DNA of 46,417 nucleotides, taken from positions 1-46,417 of the forward strand of contig JAIQCW010000144.1 in NCBI GenBank assembly GCA_020283715.1, given 5' to 3'. The notes under the pieces are model-generated. The model made no database searches. It saw only the letters and a list, made by a program, of their open reading frames with translations, and was not told the DNA's origin. Shown in pieces: positions 28,668 through 37,277 of this stretch (position 1 is the stretch's first letter; each line of letters starts with the position of its first letter). This DNA is from Cytauxzoon felis. Its lineage: Eukaryota; Apicomplexa; Aconoidasida; Piroplasmida; Theileriidae. Both the position numbers and the translations under genes were made by a program.

Positions 28668-29044
28668 TGATAATAATAAAGTTTTATAATCTGATTCAAG
28701 GAAGAAGAATATTTATAATTGAAGTATGATATTATAATAATTTTATATGATATATAATTATTTACATATATCTACTACTATACTATATAGCTAGTATACT
28801 TCATATCATGTTAGTAGTTATATAGTATATATATTATTATAAATATCTATATTAATAGTTATATAGTATCATATAAGTATACTTCACCCTTCAATTTTAT
28901 TGATATACATAATAAATTACTAGAAGTATATGGAATTGATATATGTATTTGGATTATGGGGCGTGCCACATAATTATAGTGTTTGTCTAATTAGTACATG
29001 TATTAACGACATTACATTATTAAAATACGATATAATACATTACC
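28668..29044. other. Intergenic, AT-rich; second-family repeat copy at about 28953-28985
   Basis: Extremely AT-rich spacer with a tract of TATAGTA/ATATAGTATA repeats (about 28745-28880). It has a copy of the second repeat family core (ATTATGGGGCGTG and ATTATAGTGTTT) at 28953-28985. No gene is seen. Confidence 0.5.
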
Positions 29045-29100
29045 CGAAAGTGACCTACGTGAGCTTGAGGGGAAGTAAATAGAGAAGCTGTCTGCAAGAC
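29045..29100 (+). repeat. Mosaic palindromic remnant R22 (M5-M2' only)
   Basis: A short isolated M5 variant followed by M2' (GAAGCTGTCTGCAAGAC). It looks like a decayed or minimal copy. Confidence 0.8.
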
Positions 29101-29190
29101 AATAGAAAATACCGCATGCATATTTTTAAAAGTATTTTATGTAAAAGTTATGACTATTTAATGTATATATGAAATGATATATTAGAATAT

Positions 29191-30860
29191 TCAATAAATA
29201 TATGGTATTAATGCTGTTTTCGTTTTGGAATAGTTTGGAAATTCTTTAAGATAACGTTGATGTTTTTTATTTGCCCATTGGCATAAAATAAAAGTAACGA
29301 CGATAACAAAGAAATATGATGTAACTGTATTCGTAAATAAAGCAAATGATATCCAAATCAATAACTCCCATAAATAATTTGCACAAGATACATACTGAAA
29401 TCCCCAACTAGTCGGTATACCACGAGCCTTTGTACCTATATCATATATATAACCAAACACAATTTCCACTCGAGGTCCAATCACTATCTTCTTTCATCTT
29501 GCAGACAGCTCTTTTAAATACCTATCCCTAAAGGGTAATGCCACTCCCAGAGATCGTGGCGGAAGTATAGTGATTGAACCTCAAGTGGAGTACCCGTAGC
29601 TGATCTCAGGGAAGCGGAGGGAGAAGTAAATAGAGAAGCTGACGGCAGGACGACCTCAAGTGGAGTGGAATGAAAGGTAAGATTATAACCTCAGATGGGA
29701 TGGAAGGTGTAGAAGATACCTTTTGGTCTGAGTCTGCGTAGTGTGATATGTGACATGAGTAATAGGAATTGAAAGAAGAAGAATAATACAAAAAGTATTC
29801 TTTTTTCAATTTTAGTACTAAAGAATGAGATTGTTTGATAATTTGGATGGAATAAATAATAACTGATACCAAATCCACAAATTAACCTAAGAATAGAAAT
29901 TTATAAATAATTTTATAAAAAATACCAATAATGAAAACAATTTTTAAATAAATTCCTAATCGGCATCGTATCTTTTGAAAATTTATGTATAAATAACGTC
30001 TCAAACTCTCTCTTTAAAAAATGAAACATCAACATTATAAAACCCATACTATAATATATACATATAATACCAATTTACTTCATAGCGATATAGCCACTCC
30101 ACTCGAGGTCCAATCCACACCTTCTCCACTCCATCCTCTCTTCGTCTTGCAGACAGCTTTTCTATTTACCTATCCCTAAAGGGTGATGCACTCCCGGAGA
30201 TCGTGGCGAAGAGAACTTAGTGATTGGACCTCAGTTGCAGACCTCGAGTGGAACCCGCAGCTGATCTCAGGGAAGCGGAGGGGGAGGTAAATAAGAGAAG
30301 CCACCACGGCGAGTGGAAATATGGAATGACATCATGTGGAGAGCTGTCTGCAAGACGAAGTGATGTGTATTATTTTCGAGTGTAATTGTATTAGAATAGT
30401 AATGTTTATTATTGAACTTACACTTGTACGCAGGATTTTTTTTGCTTCGGTACGATAGAATAAGGATGGGAAGTAGTATATGAGTGGTACGATTATGAGT
30501 GGTCCTAGATATTCGAGGAAGAAAACAAGTCTCCATGAGATTTGTACTCCTAGATCTTTGAAATATAATGAACAATCATCTGTAACTTTATAATTTTTCA
30601 ATTTATCATCGACTAGACATGGTCCATTGGCTATATGTAATATTATATAATGAGGGTGTATTGATTTATAAACATACGAGAACTGACATTCCATTGTTGT
30701 CTTTGTGGATAGAAATGATCTAAAGAATAAATTATAATTATATTATAAAATAATTACATTTATCATAGAATAAATTTTTTAAATCTTCAACGGTAGCATC
30801 ATCATGAATATTAATACGATCAATAAACGCTCCATTGGAACGTTTTAATAATAAATTCAT
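29191..30860 (-). CDS. TECR: Trans-2-enoyl-CoA reductase (TECR/TSC13), frameshift at an A-run
   Basis: Exons: 30860-30758, 30719-30678, 30630-30422, 30048-29926, 29886-29720 and 29435-29191. It starts with a ubiquitin-like domain ([19 protein letters not shown]). Then come [20 protein letters not shown], the family's DLG.Qi.W..vF..EY.GPL motif, and [20 protein letters not shown], matching ETLFVHRFS..TMP.rN.F. It ends [17 protein letters not shown], matching the K.YL.eF..Y end. It carries out the last reduction of very-long-chain fatty acid elongation in the ER membrane. Phases agree everywhere except between exons 3 and 4. Reading one A fewer in the eight-A run (30443-30436, coding strand) restores both the phase and the family pattern. 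Introns 3 and 5 each hold an antisense repeat block. Confidence 0.85.
29460..29700 (+). repeat. Mosaic palindromic block R23 (intronic, antisense)
   Basis: Last intron of TECR. Plus orientation: M1, M2, M3 variant CCCTAAAGGG (29526-29535), M4 (AGAGATC variant), M1', M5, M2', M1'. Confidence 0.9.
30095..30362 (+). repeat. Mosaic palindromic block R24 (intronic, antisense)
   Basis: TECR intron 3. M1, M2, M3 variant CCCTAAAGGG (30174-30183), an M4 missing one C (GCACTCCCGG), M1', M5, M6', M2'. The one-base loss would break a coding frame, as is tolerable in an intron. Confidence 0.9.
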
Positions 30861-30999
30861 TATTAATTAATAAATAATAAATATATAAATATAACGAAAT
30901 TAATTTTAATTGTATTTTAATTTATATTTTATTATACATTAATAATTATAGTGTTAAGTTGTTCTTACTTTTTTAAAACTTTAGAATAAAAAAAATGAA

Positions 31000-33900
31000 T
31001 CACTTTTTAATCATCGATCTATAAATATCCATTAATTCCATATTGTGTATAATCAAATTATTATTATTAACATCTCTTATACATAAATCCTCATCACCCT
31101 TATCAAACCATTGATTTCCAATTATCGAAAAACCAACATCATAAAATGGATAATTCGGTACATATGCTACACCATCATAACTATATATACCATTACTACA
31201 ATTCTCATTCTTACTACGTACAAAACAACCATCCAATCCCATCGAAGATTCAATTCTTTCACTCGCCGTTCCACCTGATGTTGTCTTGCAGACAGATCTT
31301 CTATTTACTTCCCCCTCCGCTTTCCGTAGATCAGCTACGGGTAGTCCACTTGAGGTTACATCCATACCTTCTCTACTTCCACGATCTCTGGGAGTGGCAT
31401 TACCGTTTACGGGGAGTGAATTAGGAGAGCTGTCTGCAGGACCTACGGTGGAAGTGAGTGGAACACTGGTTGTAACCTCAGGTGGAGAAGCTGACGGCAG
31501 GACGACCTCGGGTGGAAGTGGAGAAGAATTGGAAGATATTTTGGTAATATGTTTGTTTATATTTGCTTCATTATCATGTATAGAATTATTATTTGGATAG
31601 AAATTTGGGTTGATATCGATATCATCGAAGATATTTTCTTCTTCAATAATTTCAATATTTTTATCAATGGCTGTAAAATTAGGTATAAGTCCTACCCAAT
31701 TTCTTTTATATTTTGGTTCAATCATATATAATTCACCATTATTTTTAGTTAATACAACAATTTTATTACTATTTGGTATCCAATATAAATGACTAAATCC
31801 TTTACATTTAGATACATCTAATATTAATCTTATAGCATCAACACCACTTTGTGATATCAAATCATAAAAATAAAGATTAAATTGACTTGTATAACTTGTA
31901 CCTATTACTAAATAACCATCAATCATATCAGTACTAAAACATCCAACACAATATCTCATCTTCAATACAGGATCATAATGATTATACTGCATCAATATAT
32001 CATATGCAATATCCCTTTTAATATAATCTACTCTATAATAATTCTCCCTTACTTTCTTCATCACTATATCATCTACAGTAGGAACAGATCGATCAGAATG
32101 TTCAACTGAAGTCTGTCCACCCGTTGTTCCACTTGAGGTCTTATCCTCGACACATTCCTTTCGACTAGCCATTCCACCTGAGGTCGTCTTGCAGACAGCT
32201 TCTTTATTTACTTCCCCCTCCGCTTCCCTGAGATCAGCTACGGGTTCCACTTGAGGTCCAATCCTGACTATATTACGTTCTTCCGGGTTAACAGTTTCTG
32301 TTCTTCCGGGTTGACATTCTTGTTCCTTAGTCTTGCAGACAGCTTCTCCACTTGAGGTCCTTTCCTTGTCTTGCAGACAGCTTTCTTTATTTAGTTGTCC
32401 CTCCGCTTCCCTGAGATCAGCTACGGGTTCCACTTGAGGTCCAGTACTACACTTCATTCCACACGAGGTTACATCCAACATATCCTTAGCACCATCTTCC
32501 ATCATTCCCATGATGGATGATACATCACCTCCTCCATCTTCGCCACGATCTCCGGGAGTGGCTTTACTCTTTAGAGGAAGGTAATTGGAAGAGGGCTCCA
32601 CGCCGAGTGGAACAGTGGTTGTAACCTCAGGTGGAGGTGGAGAAGATTTTGATTGGGCTTGTGATGTTGTATTGGAATTGGATGGATTTTCGATGGTGAC
32701 GACATGTTTGATTTTATGTGATGTGGAATGTTTATGGCTTTTGGTTGTATATTTGAGTAGGTAGAATTTATCGGCAGCGATGACGGTGAACATGTTATCG
32801 AAACCTCTATTAATGATGCTATGTACACGTCCACCTAATGCTGATAATTGTAGATCGGCCATAATAGAGGAATCGATAAATATTGAATGTTTATTATAAA
32901 TGAAATAATCATTACCAGATGGTTTAATTATATAACGATTTAATATTTTCGTCTTTATCAATATTATTGATGATACAGGGACCAATGACGAATATAAATA
33001 TTCCTCAATAAATTCTACACATATTTTTACAGACGTCGATGAGTTTTTATTTCCATTAGATATATCATTATAGGTATTATCATCTCTTATAGTTTTACAA
33101 GAAATCTTCTTACCACCAGTTCTCCACTTGATGTCGTCTTGCAGACAGCTTCTTCTAATTGGTTCCCCTTCCGCTTCCCATAGATCAGCTACGGGTATTC
33201 CACTTCCACTTGAGGTGATATAGTCTTTTCTTCGGATTTTATATTTTTCTTTCCTCCGGATATAATTTTCTGTTCTTCCGGGTTGACGAGATACCGAGGA
33301 TGATCTACGGGAATCCGAGGGGAAATAAATAGAAGAGCTCTCTGCAAGAGAATGCGAAGTTGTAGAAGATTTGACTTCAGATGATTTAGTAAAAGAATTT
33401 GATGACATAAACTTTAATTTATCATCTACATCAAGTTCGATTGGTGTATTTGAAAGTATATTTAAAATAGTATCCGATGATGGTAAATAATTAAATAAAC
33501 CAGAACCCATATCTATCTTAATACCATCAACTATAGGCTCTAATAACCTTTCATCATAACATAAATCCATCGATGATATATCTCTCTTAACAACATGTCT
33601 TTTATCCAGAATCATGTTAACTTCAGATTCTCCATCCAAAGTCCTTTTCAAGTCAACTCCACTTGAGGTCGTCTTGCAGACAGCATCTATATTTACTTCC
33701 CCTTCCAGCTCCCGTAGATCGCTTCCAGGTATTCCACTTCCACCTGAGGTTACATCCCTATTATCGCCACGATCTCCGGGAGTGGCTTTACTCTTTAGAG
33801 ATAGGTAATTAGAAGAGCTGTCTGCAGGACGAAGAGAGTCGGATTGGACCTCGGTGGAAGTCTGTTCTTCCGGGTTAACATCTTTTGTTCTTAGGGGTTG

Positions 33901-35103
33901 AACATCTTCGTTCTTCCGGGTTGAATTCTCTGTTTCTCCGGGTTGACCACTTCCACTTGAGGTTACATCTAACACATCCTTAGCACCATCTTCCATCATT
34001 CCCATGATGGATGATCCATCACTACCCTCACCACGATCTCCGGGAGTGGCACTACTCTTTAGAGATAGGTAATTGGAAGAGGGCTCCACGCCGAGTGGAA
34101 CAGTGGTTGTAACCTCAGGTGGAGAGCTTACGGCATGATTGACCTCGGGTGGAGGTGGAGAAGAGTTGGATTGGACCTCGAGTGGAGTTGTAGAAGAATT
34201 GGATGAATTGATAAGATTTTTGAGATGTTTGATAATATTATAATCATTATGTGAGATTAATTTTTTGAGTAGGCAGAATGGATAATAGATATTACGATCG
34301 AAATTAGTGATTGGTTTTTTACCGATGATATCTTTGAATCGATTATGTTGATGATGATTAAGATTTTTAATAAAATAATGATTGAATATAAAATAGGGTA
34401 CATTATCATCAATAGAATCATATGGTATAATAGGGAATGTATTATAACAATCAATAACCCATGATTTATTAAATTCATTAAATAAGATACGATAATAAGT
34501 TGGTATATATGGTTTAATAGAGATAATAAATTCTATAGATGATAATGATTGATGATAATGATTAATATGTATAGTATTTCTAATTAATTTAATAATATTA
34601 AATGATAATATTAAATTATTATTAATATTATCATTATTAAAACCAAAACATCTAGTATCAATAGTAATTAATGGATTTAAATTATTAATATCCATAAGAT
34701 TATAAATAATAAATATAGATGGACCAATACCAATTAAATATTCATTATTATTACCATAAAAATATAAATATTGTATATTACCATCTAATATTATTCTTTG
34801 TCTAGAATTTTTTTTTATTTTATCTGATACTATACGTATAAATGGTACCATATATTGTTTATATATACAATTTATATTATTACATATAATACATTGTAAT
34901 TCTTTATTTATATTACCCATATCTATTGGTATATTATAACTTATACATGGTAACCATATTGATGATACTGGATATATATTTATATAATCATCTGTAGCTG
35001 TTGCTATTGTCATACCATCATTACTAACTGTTAATGCACTAAATCCTGTACCACCTAATGATGTTACTTTTGATGGTAATAATGTTGATTTTATTATCGT
35101 CAT
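31000..35103 (-). CDS. Very large protein, WD-like segments, 1367 aa, four in-frame mosaic repeat stretches
   Basis: Single ORF from the ATG at 35103. The N-terminus (residues about 15-45, TGFSALTVSNDGMTIATATD, then DYINIYPV) is typical of a WD/beta-propeller blade. Blade-like segments recur at about 90-200, 690-800 (GRVHSIINRGFDNMFTVIAA) and 1040-1160 (DGYLVIGTSYTSQFNLYFYD, SHLYWIPNSNKIVVLTKNNG). Together they suggest one propeller scattered over the chain. Repeat-encoded stretches separate the segments at residues about 304-484, 579-663, 818-998 and 1194-1281. The function is unknown; a scaffold role is plausible for a propeller. The stop lies at 31000, and the gene starts 15 bases after the RS-protein stop, head to tail. 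Confidence 0.65.
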   Translation of the reverse strand: MTIIKSTLLPSKVTSLGGTGFSALTVSNDGMTIATATDDYINIYPVSSIWLPCISYNIPIDMGNINKELQCIICNNINCIYKQYMVPFIRIVSDKIKKNSRQRIILDGNIQYLYFYGNNNEYLIGIGPSIFIIYNLMDINNLNPLITIDTRCFGFNNDNINNNLILSFNIIKLIRNTIHINHYHQSLSSIEFIISIKPYIPTYYRILFNEFNKSWVIDCYNTFPIIPYDSIDDNVPYFIFNHYFIKNLNHHQHNRFKDIIGKKPITNFDRNIYYPFCLLKKLISHNDYNIIKHLKNLINSSNSSTTPLEVQSNSSPPPPEVNHAVSSPPEVTTTVPLGVEPSSNYLSLKSSATPGDRGEGSDGSSIMGMMEDGAKDVLDVTSSGSGQPGETENSTRKNEDVQPLRTKDVNPEEQTSTEVQSDSLRPADSSSNYLSLKSKATPGDRGDNRDVTSGGSGIPGSDLRELEGEVNIDAVCKTTSSGVDLKRTLDGESEVNMILDKRHVVKRDISSMDLCYDERLLEPIVDGIKIDMGSGLFNYLPSSDTILNILSNTPIELDVDDKLKFMSSNSFTKSSEVKSSTTSHSLAESSSIYFPSDSRRSSSVSRQPGRTENYIRRKEKYKIRRKDYITSSGSGIPVADLWEAEGEPIRRSCLQDDIKWRTGGKKISCKTIRDDNTYNDISNGNKNSSTSVKICVEFIEEYLYSSLVPVSSIILIKTKILNRYIIKPSGNDYFIYNKHSIFIDSSIMADLQLSALGGRVHSIINRGFDNMFTVIAADKFYLLKYTTKSHKHSTSHKIKHVVTIENPSNSNTTSQAQSKSSPPPPEVTTTVPLGVEPSSNYLPLKSKATPGDRGEDGGGDVSSIMGMMEDGAKDMLDVTSCGMKCSTGPQVEPVADLREAEGQLNKESCLQDKERTSSGEAVCKTKEQECQPGRTETVNPEERNIVRIGPQVEPVADLREAEGEVNKEAVCKTTSGGMASRKECVEDKTSSGTTGGQTSVEHSDRSVPTVDDIVMKKVRENYYRVDYIKRDIAYDILMQYNHYDPVLKMRYCVGCFSTDMIDGYLVIGTSYTSQFNLYFYDLISQSGVDAIRLILDVSKCKGFSHLYWIPNSNKIVVLTKNNGELYMIEPKYKRNWVGLIPNFTAIDKNIEIIEEENIFDDIDINPNFYPNNNSIHDNEANINKHITKISSNSSPLPPEVVLPSASPPEVTTSVPLTSTVGPADSSPNSLPVNGNATPRDRGSREGMDVTSSGLPVADLRKAEGEVNRRSVCKTTSGGTASERIESSMGLDGCFVRSKNENCSNGIYSYDGVAYVPNYPFYDVGFSIIGNQWFDKGDEDLCIRDVNNNNLIIHNMELMDIYRSMIKK
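31260..31525 (-). repeat. Mosaic palindromic block R25 (exonic, in frame)
   Basis: Read on minus: M1, M2', M1, M6-like, M2, M3 (CCGTAAACGG), M4 (AGAGATC variant), M1', M5, M2', M1'. Confidence 0.93.
32105..32650 (-). repeat. Mosaic palindromic block R26 (exonic, in frame)
   Basis: Read on minus: M1, M6 variant (CCACTCGGCGTGG), M3, M4, M8, M1', M5, M2', M1', M2', M7 units, M1', M5, M2'. Bases 32521-32330 are identical to 38134-38325 in the methyltransferase gene. Confidence 0.95.
33120..33370 (-). repeat. Mosaic palindromic block R27 (exonic, M5 in both orientations)
   Basis: It contains M5 antisense to the gene (about 33285-33335, translated as SIYFPSDSRRSS), M7 units, and M5 in sense (VADLWEAEGE). 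There is no M3-M4 core. It is the only exonic antisense M5 I saw. Confidence 0.88.
33650..34195 (-). repeat. Mosaic palindromic block R28 (exonic, in frame)
   Basis: Two M3-M4 cores (at about 34030-34065 and 33765-33800), M8, three M7 units (about 33950-33855), and an M5 variant (AGCGATCTACGGGAGC). Confidence 0.94.
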
Positions 35104-35117
35104 TTTATTATTTAATA

Positions 35118-35900
35118 TTATTTATTTATTAACGCACATGAACCTTTTAAACCTTTACAACTTAAACATGCATAATTTGATAAATAATTCATATATGAAC
35201 ACTTTTTACATTTCCAAAATCTATCTTTATGTAATTCCATCTCTTCACGTTTATATCTACGACGTTCAGATCTTGTATATTCTTTCTCCATTGATAATGT
35301 ATTTATACTCAATATCTCAGATGATATATCATCAAATCCAGATAAATCTAAACCATATGCTTTATTATAATTATTCAATTCAAATTCTCTACGTATCTCA
35401 CTCGATTCCAAACTCTCCAAAAAATATCCCCTATTAAATAATAAATCATTCCTACCTTCATTGGATATTATAGGGATATCATCCCTTGAATTATTATACT
35501 TTATCTCTATCCTTCTATTATTATTCTTTTCAATTGATGATCTATCTATCCTTCTATTATTATTCTTTTCAATTGATAATCTATCTATCCTTCTATTATT
35601 ATTCCTTTTATCTCTATCTTCTTCTATTCTTCGTCTCCCTTCTCTAGAATATCGTCTATTTCTTGAATATCCTTCTCTTAATCGTTTATTATGACTATCG
35701 TCAATAAAATGACGTCTATGACTAGTTTGGGTAATACTTTTACGACGTCTGGAATCACTACGACTTTTATAGCGACTAGAATTACTCCTACTACGATTAC
35801 GTATAGGATAACCCTTGTAATTATCTATATGTCTACTTCTATCCTTGTAAAATCTATACTCTGTTGATGACCTATGATCCAATTTATCAACAAAGCTCAT
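35118..35900 (-). CDS. RS-rich protein with C-terminal RanBP2-type zinc finger, 260 aa
   Basis: Single ORF from the ATG at 35900. The first 100 residues are rich in arginine and serine (RNRSRSNSSRYKSRSDSRRR). Residues about 100-135 hold two and a half tandem units of RRIDRxSIEKNNN. The end has FWKCKKCSYMNYLSNYACLS followed by C, i.e. the W.C..C...N....C..C pattern of a RanBP2 zinc finger, which in ZRANB2-like splicing factors binds single-stranded RNA at GGU sites. RS repeats plus this finger suggest a pre-mRNA splicing or RNA-processing factor. The finger keeps all four cysteines and the tryptophan. The gene carries no mosaic repeat. Confidence 0.8.
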   Translation of the reverse strand: MSFVDKLDHRSSTEYRFYKDRSRHIDNYKGYPIRNRSRSNSSRYKSRSDSRRRKSITQTSHRRHFIDDSHNKRLREGYSRNRRYSREGRRRIEEDRDKRNNNRRIDRLSIEKNNNRRIDRSSIEKNNNRRIEIKYNNSRDDIPIISNEGRNDLLFNRGYFLESLESSEIRREFELNNYNKAYGLDLSGFDDISSEILSINTLSMEKEYTRSERRRYKREEMELHKDRFWKCKKCSYMNYLSNYACLSCKGLKGSCALINK

Positions 35901-37277
35901 CTTCTCAAGGTAATATTATATATACCACGGAATACAAAGAATCCGCATTTAATTTTATAATCAACTACAAATAAATACTATCATTCATCTTAAGCAAATT
36001 ATCCCATCAATAATATCTACTGATCCAACAGCATCATTGGAGGGGACCTTACTCCAACAAAATTGTAAACGATTCCAATTTTATACAATATATTCCACAA
36101 AATTATATATTTTTATACATTATTTATCAAGTTATTTCAAGATCAAAGCTGTAAATACAACTGAAACTGACCATAGGTAAGTCATCTAGAAATGCTAATT
36201 AAACAGATGTTTAACTACTAAATATCAATTATTCAAGAAGATAAAACATATTTAATGAAAATATAACTATATACATGTATATCGTAGTGTAATATCAAAA
36301 TATGAAAAAATGTGTATAGACACCGGCCATCGGACGATCAAGGCTACATATAATGATTTTCAAGGTGTAAAGGGTATAATATAGTAAATAATATCTAAAT
36401 ATATATCATAGGTGGAGCATTCTACAATTATGTGTCTACCGAAACTCATTGGAAGATTATAATAGGCTAAACCTATATAAAATGGCAGTTTGATCAAATA
36501 AAAATGATAAAGCATCAATAATTTATATCGTATTGAGCTGTTTATGCTGAGATAATAGACATGTGTGAATGAGATTTTGCATGCGCTAGTATGGTTACAC
36601 TGGCGATGTCGACGCATGCTAGTGTGGTTTGGCGTGAATACATAGTGTGTTACAAATTATAATCAGAATAAATACATTAATAAAGGATCTTTGATTTGAG
36701 ATCTGAATTTAAGCTAATCGCCTAATTATTGGTGTATGTGTTGTCACTGCCCGTTGGTATTATCGTCAGACACGACACACTATAGTTGTTGGATGTCTGA
36801 ATTTTTAATTTCATGATAATGTATAAATGTAGAAGAATAAATACACAAAAAATTCTTCAATTTTAATATTTTAAATTTAAATCTTTGGATTTGTGAAATT
36901 ATTTAGAAAATAGGTCTTTTTATGTACCCAGAAGGTATTGGTGATACTGTGGGCCAGAATTGCCATTTTTGCGGCTATTTTTATTGATTTGATGTTGATT
37001 AATATATTTTAATACTATATCAAAGTATTGGATTTTATTTGTGGCTAGAAAGCAAAATAATAATGATTGGTACTGACGGTACCTCTGATGCTTACAATGT
37101 ATCCTTCGTTGTTAAATAAGGGATTATACTAAACTTTAATGTGTTGTATTACACTTCTGTTATCCAGGGTTGAAGATTGTATGAAGTTTCTATTATCCAG
37201 GGTTTGTATAACATTTCCGTTATCTAGGAGTATAAAACTGTAGCCGATCTCAGGGAGGCGGAAGGGAATTAAAAAAA
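35901..37277. promoter_or_regulatory. Long divergent intergenic region with GCATGC motifs
   Basis: About 1.4 kb between two genes reading apart, the largest gene-free stretch of the window. Two GCATGC sites (36579-36584 and 36614-36619) sit in a direct repeat GCATGC..TAGTRTGGTT. GCATGC is a known target of some ApiAP2 factors in Plasmodium; a role here is inference. At 37155-37225 three degenerate copies of TTATCCAGGGTT occur. The minus ORF at 36360-36617 is not supported as a gene. Confidence 0.4.
37232..37268 (+). repeat. Mosaic palindromic remnant R29 (M5 in 5' leader)
   Basis: A lone M5 variant (GTAGCCGATCTCAGGGAGGC) ends about 10 bases before the methyltransferase ATG, so it is likely transcribed as 5' leader. 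Confidence 0.85.

Noticed and set aside
36360..36617. 85-aa minus ORF in the divergent intergenic region
   Set aside because: Composition is that of random AT-rich reading, there are no splice partners, and it overlaps the GCATGC repeat region.
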